Notes under the pieces: generated by a model
Database searches by the model: none
What the model saw: only the letters and a program-made list of their open reading frames with translations
Told to the model about the DNA's origin: nothing
DNA from: a virus
Direction: 5' to 3' (one strand)
Virus record (IMG/VR): IMGVR_UViG_3300050343_000224
Span: 1-55,155 of that record
Length of the DNA: 55,155 nt
Position numbers and translations under genes: made by a program
Shown here: positions 15,544-22,056 of the stretch, one piece after another
How the letters are laid out: each line of letters opens with the position of its first letter
How positions within the stretch are numbered: the first letter of the stretch is position 1

Positions 15544-15716
15544 TAGCCTGCTCCGATGATTGGAAAGATTGGTGAAGTGTGTAGGAGAGTTTGACAATAC
15601 TTAACCAGAGAAATGATGACAGACATGATGCGATGAATAGGGAAAGTCCCCCATCCGATTCTTATGCGGGCGTAATTGATTCTTTGTTTTTGGTCAGTCA
15701 GTGGGTGGTTAGTCAC
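15543..15716 (-). CDS. HPLTD-family protein, third and possibly degenerate copy, 57 aa
   Basis: GTG at 15716 overlaps the upstream stop (GTGA) and the TAA overlaps the next ATG. The product begins with TNHPLTDQ, the same opening as the proteins at 19964-20251 and 21054-21284 (HPLTDD). After that the similarity is lost: the conserved AADWQLxQV helix is absent and a hydrophobic tail appears. At nucleotide level the shared start includes CACCCACTGACTG in all three. It may be a frameshifted remnant kept in a coupled operon, or a new protein. Confidence 0.45.
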   Translation of the reverse strand: MTNHPLTDQKQRINYARIRIGWGTFPIHRIMSVIISLVKYCQTLLHTSPIFPIIGAG

Positions 15717-15877
15717 TGATCGTGCATCTCCAGAACGTGTTGAATACCGCGAATGTAGCCATCCCAATACCGGGAATCACCTTGACGGTGTTGAAGGCTT
15801 TTTTCATAGTTGTTGTAACCTTCAATAAGCAAGCCTTTGACTGATTCAATGCTGACTTCAAGTAGTTTTTCATTCAT
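15713..15877 (-). CDS. Hypothetical protein, 54 aa
   Basis: ATG at 15877 overlaps the end of the preceding gene. The product is 54 residues: MNEKLLEVSIESVKGLLIEG, then a YNNYEKSLQHRQGDSRYWDG linker and a C-terminal YIRGIQHVLEMH helix. It looks like a small two-helix protein. It is coupled to genes on both sides. No family is recognised. Confidence 0.6.
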   Translation of the reverse strand: MNEKLLEVSIESVKGLLIEGYNNYEKSLQHRQGDSRYWDGYIRGIQHVLEMHDQ

Positions 15878-16259
15878 TGGATTCTGAGCGAGCGATTGTT
15901 GAAGCTTCGGATTGGATTTTCTTGAGTGCAGTAGGACCAAGCTCTTCTAAAAGTATGCGTATAAAGTGATCCTGGTATCGCTGGTCGTAGCTTTTAGGTA
16001 GAGGTTTCTTTATGGTCTCAATTTTAGTCGCAAACTGCATCGAAATCCGTAACTTTTTCTTGGCCCGGTACTCCCATGCACTGTCAGGGGCGTGGCCGTG
16101 CTTTTTTTCAAAAGCTGAAACCTCTTCAAGTTGAGTTGCGATTTCATTGATACATTCAATAAGCTCCTGATAAAAAACTTGCAATTCATTGATCGTTAGA
16201 CTCGGAAGCTCAGTTGTTAAAACTGGCCTGTCAAGGGAAGTGCTGTTGTAAATTGCCAT
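15870..16259 (-). CDS. Helical hypothetical protein, 129 aa
   Basis: ATG at 16259 is chosen; an upstream TTG would overlap the previous stop. The product is helical with coiled-coil character (ELIECINEIATQLEEVSAFE) and a basic segment RAKKKLRISMQFATKIE. The 3' end overlaps the next gene by eight bases. There is no recognised motif. Its place between other small genes of the early operon suggests a regulatory or host-modifying role, but this is speculative. Confidence 0.62.
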   Translation of the reverse strand: MAIYNSTSLDRPVLTTELPSLTINELQVFYQELIECINEIATQLEEVSAFEKKHGHAPDSAWEYRAKKKLRISMQFATKIETIKKPLPKSYDQRYQDHFIRILLEELGPTALKKIQSEASTIARSESNE

Positions 16260-16297
16260 TTTAAAATAAGGGCAGAATAAATCTGCCCCGGTAGGGT

Positions 16298-16666
16298 TCA
16301 AAAGATGTAGTCTATGACGTTGCCGTCAGTGGCCTTGGCCATAGACTGGGCAGCGTCATTGACAGCGCCTTCAGTGTTCTTTTCGTACTTGTAGTGAGGC
16401 TTGAAACTCAGGCTGATGTAAGTTTTGCCGCTTGCTGATTGCTTCTTCCAGCCGCTAATAGCGAGTGGAATTTCATTGCGCTCACCAATAGGCTTGCCCT
16501 GCATGATGTACTCCGCTAAAGCGTAAGCCTGGTCAGCAGGAATATTGATCACTCCATCCACCGTGGGGTAGTTCTTAGAAGGATCGTACTTGTCTTTCAT
16601 CCGGGCCTTCATGTCCTCAGCGGTCTGAGGAAACAATGCTCCGTTTACTGAAAATGAATCGGTCAT
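16298..16666 (-). CDS. Hypothetical protein with DUF736-like strand pattern, 122 aa
   Basis: Residues about 70-90 read IPLAISGWKKQSASGKTY followed by ISLSFKP, an arrangement reminiscent of small phage/plasmid proteins of the DUF736 type, in which a WxKxxxxGKxYxSLxF segment forms a beta sheet. N-terminally it has SVNGALFPQ and a helical region. It overlaps the upstream gene by four bases. It lies downstream of the recombination nuclease, so a nucleic-acid-binding accessory role is possible but not shown. Confidence 0.6.
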   Translation of the reverse strand: MTDSFSVNGALFPQTAEDMKARMKDKYDPSKNYPTVDGVINIPADQAYALAEYIMQGKPIGERNEIPLAISGWKKQSASGKTYISLSFKPHYKYEKNTEGAVNDAAQSMAKATDGNVIDYIF

Positions 16667-16938
16667 GATTTTGTTTTGCAGATGATGTAGCAGCCTTGTT
16701 TGGCTGCTTCGGTTTGAACTGAGTACTTGTACTGATTAGATTCCTTGGTCATGCGACCAGCAATCTGAGCGATGGTGCTTGCTTTGTAGCCTTCGTCAAG
16801 CTCTTCGCAGTAATAAAGGACGAAAAGACTGGTTTCAGGCGTTAAAGCAGCAATTTTCTCCCGCAATGGAGTCGTTTTACTGTGTCGGCTTGTGCGTGCT
16901 GGAATATCAGCAGCACTGACAACCTTAATAGAAGACAT
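16663..16938 (-). CDS. Hypothetical protein, 91 aa
   Basis: The product is 91 residues with a basic N-terminus (ARTSRHSKTTPLREKIAAL) and a helical core (CEELDEGYKASTIAQIAGRM) that could include a helix-turn-helix-like segment. The stop overlaps the next start. It follows the 185-residue protein paired with the RecE-like exonuclease. No family is recognised. DNA binding is a guess from composition. Confidence 0.6.
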   Translation of the reverse strand: MSSIKVVSAADIPARTSRHSKTTPLREKIAALTPETSLFVLYYCEELDEGYKASTIAQIAGRMTKESNQYKYSVQTEAAKQGCYIICKTKS

Positions 16939-16965
16939 AAAAGGTCTTGGCTTGCGAGAAATACT

Positions 16966-17523
16966 TTAACTCAAGCTTGCGATTTTAGCAATAAGCTGAT
17001 TGTGCTCCTCCTCTGAAAGATCATTCGATGCCCTAAGTTCAAGAATGCGCTGACGGATCGAATCAAGCTGCGATGGGTCAGCCTCCTCGATCTTTTTCAT
17101 TGCAGGCTTAAAAACACCTGTGGGGTGCAGCTTCTGCACGATTTTGCGTCGTTTGGGCGGTGCCCAGGCACAGCTGATCTCTTCGTCAATCTCAGGGCTG
17201 CCATAAACACGGATGCAAGGTTCATCTTTGCGAAGCGGGTGAGGCATAACCTGATTGGTCGCGTAGAAAGTTACACGCCGTCCAGGCCACAACGCCACAT
17301 CGTTACCCAAAAGCTTGATCAATGGAATGGCATTGATTTTGGCCAAGGTCAGCTCAGAATTAATTTCCTGAAACGACATAATCGTCTGGAGTTTTGGCTC
17401 TTGATCGTCAAACGCAACCTCTGCTTTGCGAACGCCTTTGACGGTCAGTGTCATGCGCCCAGATGCCGGGAACATGAAAGCTTTTAGCCAAGGCTCATTC
17501 ATTAGATCACCTACGAATTCCAT
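16966..17523 (-). CDS. Recombination-associated protein, 185 aa
   Basis: The product starts MEFVGDLMNEPWLKAFMFPA and has the pattern of a phage protein that commonly sits next to RecE-like exonucleases: an OB-like beta domain (LTVKGVRKAEVAF, then WPGRRVTFYATNQVM) and a C-terminal helical pair with acidic residues. The gene shares its ATG region with the stop of the exonuclease gene. A single-strand binding or annealing partner is the natural guess, but no motif proves it. Confidence 0.65.
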   Translation of the reverse strand: MEFVGDLMNEPWLKAFMFPASGRMTLTVKGVRKAEVAFDDQEPKLQTIMSFQEINSELTLAKINAIPLIKLLGNDVALWPGRRVTFYATNQVMPHPLRKDEPCIRVYGSPEIDEEISCAWAPPKRRKIVQKLHPTGVFKPAMKKIEEADPSQLDSIRQRILELRASNDLSEEEHNQLIAKIASLS

Positions 17524-18353
17524 CAGACTCCCTGCAATAAATCAGCAACATCAGTGTCATTGGCTGGATCTTCGACTTGATACCAACGCGGAGCTTCCAT
17601 TGTGTTGATGCCCCAAGACGGCCATTCGTTCGTGCCACGACAGGCTTTGATGCCTTCAATAGCCTCATTGCGGCGTTGACGACCAACCTCCAGCAGCTCG
17701 TCGCTAACGATATTTACCGAGTAGTTGAAAGGGAACGCCCACTCGTAAGCCAGCAGGACCATCTGTTTCGGGTAAGCGCCGTGACGGTCTAAATAGCCCT
17801 CACAATAATGTGCAATCTGGAGATCGTACCCAAGTGCAAATGACTGCCTAGCAAAATCGCGTGGGTTCGCACTCCGGGCTTTCTTCAGATCCACAAGCAA
17901 ACCGTCCTCTGGCTGCTCCAAGTCAGGCAAGTAACGGCACTCAACATCGTTCTCTGGGTCGTGCCAGAAATGAGGCACCTGCCCTGAACCCTGCAGGAAC
18001 TCAGAAGCGATTGGATCGTTTTTGAGCTTGCTGACGATCAGCTGTGCAGTGTGGTGCCACTCCTCGGTGATCAGGTCCGCGCACTTGGAGCGAGCAAGTT
18101 CTTGGGCCTCTGCCCAGATTTCCTTGCCTGCTTTTGTGCGACGGTCCGCTCTAGGAGCGACAACATATTTACGGCTAAACTTTTCAGGCTCTGTGATCAA
18201 ACAGTCAACCAAGCTGCCCTGTTTCATCGGATCAGATGGCACCATTGGCATACGGTCTGGATCTTCATAAGCAGCCCAATAGTCAACTGCTGTGCCGCAA
18301 GCGTATTTCTTGAGCTTGCTGGCAGATAAAGCTGGATGATCGTGGTAGTTCAT
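17523..18353 (-). CDS. RecE-like PD-(D/E)XK exonuclease, 276 aa
   Basis: The nuclease core is clear: RYLPDLEQPEDGLLVDLKKA gives Asp144 and the Asp155-x-Lys157 motif, and LGYDLQIAHYCEGY holds the conserved Gln and Tyr. The N-terminal LSASKLKKYACGTAVDYW and QGSLVDCLITEPEKF are also typical of the RecE/exonuclease VIII group. It would resect double-stranded ends to leave 3' single strands for annealing. ATGA overlaps link it to the upstream small gene, and it overlaps the next gene by one base. The downstream 185-aa protein may be its partner. Confidence 0.82.
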   Translation of the reverse strand: MNYHDHPALSASKLKKYACGTAVDYWAAYEDPDRMPMVPSDPMKQGSLVDCLITEPEKFSRKYVVAPRADRRTKAGKEIWAEAQELARSKCADLITEEWHHTAQLIVSKLKNDPIASEFLQGSGQVPHFWHDPENDVECRYLPDLEQPEDGLLVDLKKARSANPRDFARQSFALGYDLQIAHYCEGYLDRHGAYPKQMVLLAYEWAFPFNYSVNIVSDELLEVGRQRRNEAIEGIKACRGTNEWPSWGINTMEAPRWYQVEDPANDTDVADLLQGV

Positions 18354-18544
18354 TGGTTTGGTAATTCAAGTTCCATTTCAATCCAGTGCTGACGAATTTC
18401 ACCATCGCCAGCCAAAAGTCGAGCGTCTTCAACAAGGGCTTCATCGGTGACGCCTGGATAACCAATTACGCACCAACTACCGTCTTGAGCGGTTGCAGCT
18501 AAGGCTCGCACCTTGACCGCTACGGGTACAGCTTTGCTTGTCAT
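18350..18544 (-). CDS. Hypothetical protein, 64 aa
   Basis: ATG at 18544; the TGA overlaps the ATG of the exonuclease gene. The product is 64 residues, MTSKAVPVAVKVRALAATAQ at the start and an acidic C-terminus (IEMELELPNQ). It has the features of a small soluble protein, not a membrane peptide. Translational coupling suggests a link with the nuclease. The 47 bases between it and the next gene upstream hold nothing recognisable. Confidence 0.6.
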   Translation of the reverse strand: MTSKAVPVAVKVRALAATAQDGSWCVIGYPGVTDEALVEDARLLAGDGEIRQHWIEMELELPNQ

Positions 18545-18591
18545 TCAAAAACGCAACGATGTTTGCAAGACGAATGGTATCACTGTTTCGA

Positions 18592-19275
18592 CTAATCGGC
18601 AATAGAGACAGAGAAATCCAGTGCCGCAGCTTCATGCTCTGTCATTTTTTTGGCCCACATCTTCGGAACCAGATTGTTCCAAGTGAACCCAGCGTCTTTG
18701 CAGTGCTGGCGCTGCTCGTAGCCCAAATTACTGACGTAGACATGTCTCGGTAGCAAGGCATTCTCAATCAGCTGCTCTAGCTGTGGCTCACGCTTCATCA
18801 CTTCTGCAAGATATATGCAGTCAGTCAGCGCACGGTGGGCCTGCCAAACTGGAACGCCATAGTCGACGCACAGCGACATAACAGAGCTACGACCCCGCTT
18901 ACTGTTCAGCGGCCATGAGATTTCGTCCATTGAACAGATCCATGGCAGCGGCATCGACGGCAGGCAGCCAGAACCACCGAACCACTGCCGGTCGAATGCA
19001 GAGTTATGTGCGACGGCATAATCAGCCTCAGCAACCATCGCCCAAAATGACGCCGCCATTGGGCTCGTCAGATCAGGCGCTTTCATGGTCAACGCAGGCT
19101 GAATCCGATTCACGAACTCAGCCTCGTTTGTCAGTGTCGGCAGCAGAAACGAGACCTGACAAATAACAGATCGCAGCTCAACATCAAACAGGACAGCTCC
19201 CAGTTCGATCACGGTGCTGTCGGCTGGACTTAAGCCAGTCGTTTCAGTATCGATGATCAATAGTTTCATGCTCAT
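18592..19275 (-). CDS. DEDDh 3'-5' exonuclease (DnaQ-like), 227 aa
   Basis: The three Exo motifs are present: IIDTETTG near residue 8 (Exo I), VAHNSAFDRQWF (Exo II) and AHRALTDCIYLAEVM (Exo III with His and Asp). Such proteins remove nucleotides from 3' ends as proofreading or RNA/DNA turnover factors. The C-terminal 60 residues (LGYEQRQHCKDAGFTWNNLV) form a small extra domain like that often fused to phage and bacterial DnaQ-like proteins. It sits in the replication operon. No polymerase gene is present, so it may act with host polymerase or in recombination. Confidence 0.87.
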   Translation of the reverse strand: MSMKLLIIDTETTGLSPADSTVIELGAVLFDVELRSVICQVSFLLPTLTNEAEFVNRIQPALTMKAPDLTSPMAASFWAMVAEADYAVAHNSAFDRQWFGGSGCLPSMPLPWICSMDEISWPLNSKRGRSSVMSLCVDYGVPVWQAHRALTDCIYLAEVMKREPQLEQLIENALLPRHVYVSNLGYEQRQHCKDAGFTWNNLVPKMWAKKMTEHEAAALDFSVSIAD

Positions 19276-19357
19276 GAGGGTTTAATCTCCAGTGATAAAT
19301 TTCAAGTAATCGTTGGTCTGATTCGGCGATCAGACGCTTTGCCTCAGCATTAGTCAT
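19244..19357 (-). CDS. Short protein, 37 aa
   Basis: A 37-residue frame starts at ATG 19357, which overlaps the stop of the upstream gene (ATGACTAA), and ends inside the first codons of the exonuclease gene. The product starts MTNAEAKRLIAESDQRLLEI and is helical and charged. Overlap at both ends and an even codon composition make it a plausible coupled gene. No family is recognised. Confidence 0.5.
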   Translation of the reverse strand: MTNAEAKRLIAESDQRLLEIYHWRLNPHEHETIDHRY

Positions 19358-19562
19358 TAATAATGCACAGCGAATACAAGGTCTTGGACCTACCCTTAAG
19401 TTTCTTCAATGCACCGTGATAGCTCATTGCATCAATAATTTCAACGTGCTCCCATCCGCTTTTTTCGCGAAAGGTTGCCTCAAATCGCTGCATCTTGCAC
19501 GCTTCAGCTCTACCAGGCGAATCGGCAATACCAGCATCACGCATCATCCTGCTCCAGTCCAT
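19350..19562 (-). CDS. Hypothetical protein, 70 aa
   Basis: ATG at 19562 is preferred over an upstream start that would overlap the previous gene more deeply. The product is 70 residues: it begins MDWSRMMRDAGIADSPGRAE and holds FREKSGWEHVEIIDAMSYHG with a basic LKKLKGRSKTLY. The start overlaps the preceding gene by 26 bases. It is one of a run of tiny early genes of unknown function. Confidence 0.55.
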   Translation of the reverse strand: MDWSRMMRDAGIADSPGRAEACKMQRFEATFREKSGWEHVEIIDAMSYHGALKKLKGRSKTLYSLCIIND

Positions 19563-19788
19563 GCTCCCTAAGAGTTGCAGACACTGCATCAATCATCGTC
19601 GAGCTGGCATGATAATGGCCACCACGACAGTTCACCAACATCCGGTCAATTACAAACTCAGACGTAAAATACAAATAATTGCACGATCTACATTTGATCT
19701 GGCGTGTAACAGTACCGCCATGTGAATGCCGGGTACTGAAAACCTTTTTAGTGCCCCTCCCAGAGGCACCACAATTAGGGCAGATCAA
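19537..19788 (-). CDS. Zinc-ribbon protein, 83 aa
   Basis: The N-terminal 45 residues contain two cysteine pairs, CPNCGASGRGT and IKCRSCNYLYF, separated by a basic beta-hairpin. This is a zinc ribbon of the kind found in NrdR, TFIIS-like and phage transcription factors. The start is TTG, overlapping the upstream TGA. DNA or RNA polymerase binding is possible. There is no ATP-cone, so it is not NrdR. Confidence 0.65.
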   Translation of the reverse strand: MICPNCGASGRGTKKVFSTRHSHGGTVTRQIKCRSCNYLYFTSEFVIDRMLVNCRGGHYHASSTMIDAVSATLREHGLEQDDA

Positions 19789-19967
19789 AAGCTGCGCTCC
19801 TGAAACCTGACAACTGATTCAGGAACCAATAGCCGATAGCTTTTCCGGTTGCGATGAATACGAGATGCCTTATGTATTGCCTGCTCTTCAGACCGGGCCA
19901 ATACCTCGACATACTGCCGATGCTGCCCTGGGGACTCGCAGGCCACGCAAAAATAGAGACTACTCAT
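19785..19967 (-). CDS. Hypothetical protein, 60 aa
   Basis: The 60-residue product begins MSSLYFCVACESPGQHRQYV and contains RSEEQAIHKASRIHRNRKSY, so it is basic and probably a small beta-alpha protein. ATG overlaps the previous stop (ATGA) and its TGA overlaps the TTG start of the zinc-ribbon gene. The family is not recognised. Confidence 0.6.
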   Translation of the reverse strand: MSSLYFCVACESPGQHRQYVEVLARSEEQAIHKASRIHRNRKSYRLLVPESVVRFQERSF

Positions 19968-20251
19968 TTGTTGTTTGACTGCTTCCCTGATCTCCTCCGT
20001 GGGCGCATTGCTTGCTTGAGGTCGTCAATGACGGAATCGGTAATTATGTAACCCCTAAGATTGTCGTAGTCTTCTTGACAGGCATCTGCATAAATCTCAT
20101 TGCCAAGATTATCGTGAAGCCATTTCGTAACCTGCTGCAACTGCCAATCAGCAGCAGAACGCATGTTGTCTTTCTCAACATCATCTTCGGGAGGCCAATC
20201 CTCACAAACCGTATAGCATAAGTCGTCAGTCAGTGGGTGCTGGTCAGTCAT
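19964..20251 (-). CDS. HPLTD-family protein, copy 1, 95 aa
   Basis: The product starts MTDQHPLTDDLCYTV and carries NMRSAADWQLQQVTKWLHD, matching the protein at 21054-21284 (SMRAAADWQLEQVMKWLNE). The family looks like a small helical protein of cyanophages, function unknown. The C-terminus ends PRRRSGKQSNNK, a basic tail absent from copy 2. The gene is coupled to its neighbours by short overlaps. Confidence 0.7.
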   Translation of the reverse strand: MTDQHPLTDDLCYTVCEDWPPEDDVEKDNMRSAADWQLQQVTKWLHDNLGNEIYADACQEDYDNLRGYIITDSVIDDLKQAMRPRRRSGKQSNNK

Positions 20252-20675
20252 TTAATTTCTCCTGTGTGGTCGTGGTGGTGGGGTCAATAGATAGCGCCGC
20301 GTAGGCTTTCTCAAGCAATTCGAGCGTGTGCTCAAGCTGTTCTAATGTGACAACCTTGCTTGTTTTTTTTGCTCTCTGAATATAATCACAAAAATCGTAG
20401 ATTTCCCCTTTTACACGCGCATACTTAGTGTCATACTTTATCCGAGCTATTTTCTCCTCAGTAGCTACGAATATACGTTCATAATACTCCTGGCTACCAA
20501 CGAGCATACCATCTGACTTCCTAAAGCGATCTCCCCCGTGAATAATAATCAGCGTCGGAGTCGTGCGGTCAACGCTTACGATTTTACCCTTAGGATCAAA
20601 AAAGCCGATAGCATGAATTACCTTGTCACCTTTTTTGATGTCATAAAGTGTCTTCCGTTGTTGTTGATCAGTCAT
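20244..20675 (-). CDS. Hypothetical protein, 143 aa
   Basis: ATG at 20675 overlaps the upstream stop; an upstream extension is rejected. Residues 10-50 form a small beta-barrel (IKKGDKVIHAIGFFDPKG, KIVSVDRTTPTLIIIHGGD) and the rest is helical with a Leu-rich repeat-like EQLEHTLELLEKAY. It could be a KOW/Tudor-like interaction protein. No family is certain. Confidence 0.65.
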   Translation of the reverse strand: MTDQQQRKTLYDIKKGDKVIHAIGFFDPKGKIVSVDRTTPTLIIIHGGDRFRKSDGMLVGSQEYYERIFVATEEKIARIKYDTKYARVKGEIYDFCDYIQRAKKTSKVVTLEQLEHTLELLEKAYAALSIDPTTTTTQEKLND

Positions 20676-21054
20676 GAGTTTTCCTCTTCTTTTCGGGAAT
20701 AAAAACAAGAGTAGGTTCTTGATGTTCTTCGTAACGGTGGTATCCAACAAAGTTGCCAGGGAGTTCGTCGACCCATGGCATCAGCCAATTAAAGAAGTGC
20801 TCAACCTCCCCGCTGTAATTCTTAAGATCACCTTTGCCGAGAAATGACCATCGCTGTAAGATCTTGTCGTATGTCAACGAGCGCACACACGTAGACGGCG
20901 TGTAGTAACTGCTGTTATTAAATAGCATCCCACTTCTTTCTGGAAAACCATTCGGCTGCACACCGTTGCACAGCTTCTTAAGTGTGTTAATGATTTCTTG
21001 TGGGGTCTCTTCCTTTAGATCCACGTTGACGTAGATTTCTGTGTACATTCCCAT
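20668..21054 (-). CDS. Conserved phage protein, 128 aa
   Basis: The N-terminus MGMYTEIYVNVDLKEETPQE and the central GDLKNYSGEVEHFFNWLMP with LPGNFVGYHRYEEHQEPT match a protein widely seen in phages of many hosts and known only as hypothetical. Its beta-alpha character suggests a small enzyme-like or binding fold. It lies between the two intact HPLTD-family genes, with one-base and eight-base overlaps. Confidence 0.72.
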   Translation of the reverse strand: MGMYTEIYVNVDLKEETPQEIINTLKKLCNGVQPNGFPERSGMLFNNSSYYTPSTCVRSLTYDKILQRWSFLGKGDLKNYSGEVEHFFNWLMPWVDELPGNFVGYHRYEEHQEPTLVFIPEKKRKTHD

Positions 21055-21284
21055 TAGATTTTCTCCTGTGTTGGGCGCATTGCTTCAGCAAGTTCTTCGG
21101 GGATGTTTACCGCTTCCAAGCAACTCCCACGCTCGAAGATTGTTTCGTTAAGCCATTTCATCACCTGCTCCAACTGCCAATCAGCAGCGGCTCGCATAGA
21201 TTTTTTCCAATCGAAACACATGTAGGCGATGGACGGATTGTCGTCAATGGCAAGACAAATATCGTCAGTCAGTGGGTGGCTCAT
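21054..21284 (-). CDS. HPLTD-family protein, copy 2, 76 aa
   Basis: The product starts MSHPLTDDICLAIDDN and has RAAADWQLEQVMKWLNE, aligning with copy 1. It lacks the long C-terminal part of copy 1 and ends AEAMRPTQEKI, while copy 1 has the matching KQAMRPRRR segment. The gene is in the same operon 0.8 kb upstream of copy 1, so tandem duplication is likely. Function unknown. Confidence 0.7.
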   Translation of the reverse strand: MSHPLTDDICLAIDDNPSIAYMCFDWKKSMRAAADWQLEQVMKWLNETIFERGSCLEAVNIPEELAEAMRPTQEKI

Positions 21285-21685
21285 GATTCCTCTTCAAGCT
21301 TTTCTTCAAGTTGCTCAATCTGAAGCTTCAAAGATGCAATCTCTTTCTCTAAGCGTTCATTTCTCTGAGCAAAAAGGCTCTTTGCTTTATCGTAACTTGC
21401 CTTTACCTGAGCGGTATCGATAGAAAAGTGTGGATCAAGTACACAGTCGCTTGATGCGACCGTGACTTCCATCGACTCGTAACCAGAACTGAACTCATGC
21501 TTGTCACCGAGGATAACGCTCATCTGCGGGTTTACAATCTCGAAAGATTTATATCCGACGTTGTAGAAAGTGGCATTGTGTTCAAGCATCAGGGTCAACT
21601 GCTTCAACGATTCCGAGCAATTATCATCACTGGGAATGTAAATAGCAATTTCCGTTACGTTTTGCGTGTTGACTAAGGCGAACAT
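21281..21685 (-). CDS. Hypothetical protein with C-terminal coiled coil, 134 aa
   Basis: Residues 1-90 form a globular domain of no recognised family (TEIAIYIPSDDNCSESLKQL, then MSVILGDKHEFSSG). Residues about 95-134 are a strong coiled coil (FAQRNERLEKEIASLKLQIE, then LEEKLEEES). The architecture suggests an oligomer-forming regulator or adaptor. The stop overlaps the next gene by four bases. Confidence 0.65.
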   Translation of the reverse strand: MFALVNTQNVTEIAIYIPSDDNCSESLKQLTLMLEHNATFYNVGYKSFEIVNPQMSVILGDKHEFSSGYESMEVTVASSDCVLDPHFSIDTAQVKASYDKAKSLFAQRNERLEKEIASLKLQIEQLEEKLEEES

Positions 21686-21707
21686 AAACTTGGCTGCGCG
21701 AACTCCT

Positions 21708-22055
21708 CTAGTCTAGCAGTATGGATTTAGCTTCGTCAACCGATCTAGCCACTCCTGCAATTCCTCCTACGTTTCGGATGTGTTCAATGAACGCTTTCTG
21801 CTGTTCCGTAGCCCTGCCCTTGGCAGTCTTGACCTCGATCGCCGCGAACACTGGCACTTCCATTCCCACCATCTCTGGCGTAATCGTCACCTTCCGGTAG
21901 CCAATCAGGTCACTTCCGCCGGGACTACCGACACCAAATTGCACATACCTGCCAGTCCTTGGATCCGGCAAACTGCCACTGTTATTTCTCCACAACCTTA
22001 CCGGGCCGCGACTACACGCCAGTCTGATCTCTTGCTGGATTTTGCTTTCGCTCAA
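21708..22055 (-). CDS. VRR-NUC nuclease, 115 aa
   Basis: The PD-(D/E)XK core of the VRR-NUC family is present: QFGVGSPGGSDLIG with Asp49, FAAIEVKTAKGRATEQQ with Glu74, Lys76 and Gln85/86, and GGIAGVARSVDEA. Stand-alone phage VRR-NUC proteins cut structured DNA such as Holliday junctions. The TTG start follows the helicase stop by one base. With the SF2 helicase this makes a likely replication or recombination pair. Confidence 0.85.
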   Translation of the reverse strand: MSESKIQQEIRLACSRGPVRLWRNNSGSLPDPRTGRYVQFGVGSPGGSDLIGYRKVTITPEMVGMEVPVFAAIEVKTAKGRATEQQKAFIEHIRNVGGIAGVARSVDEAKSILLD

Positions 22056-22056
22056 G

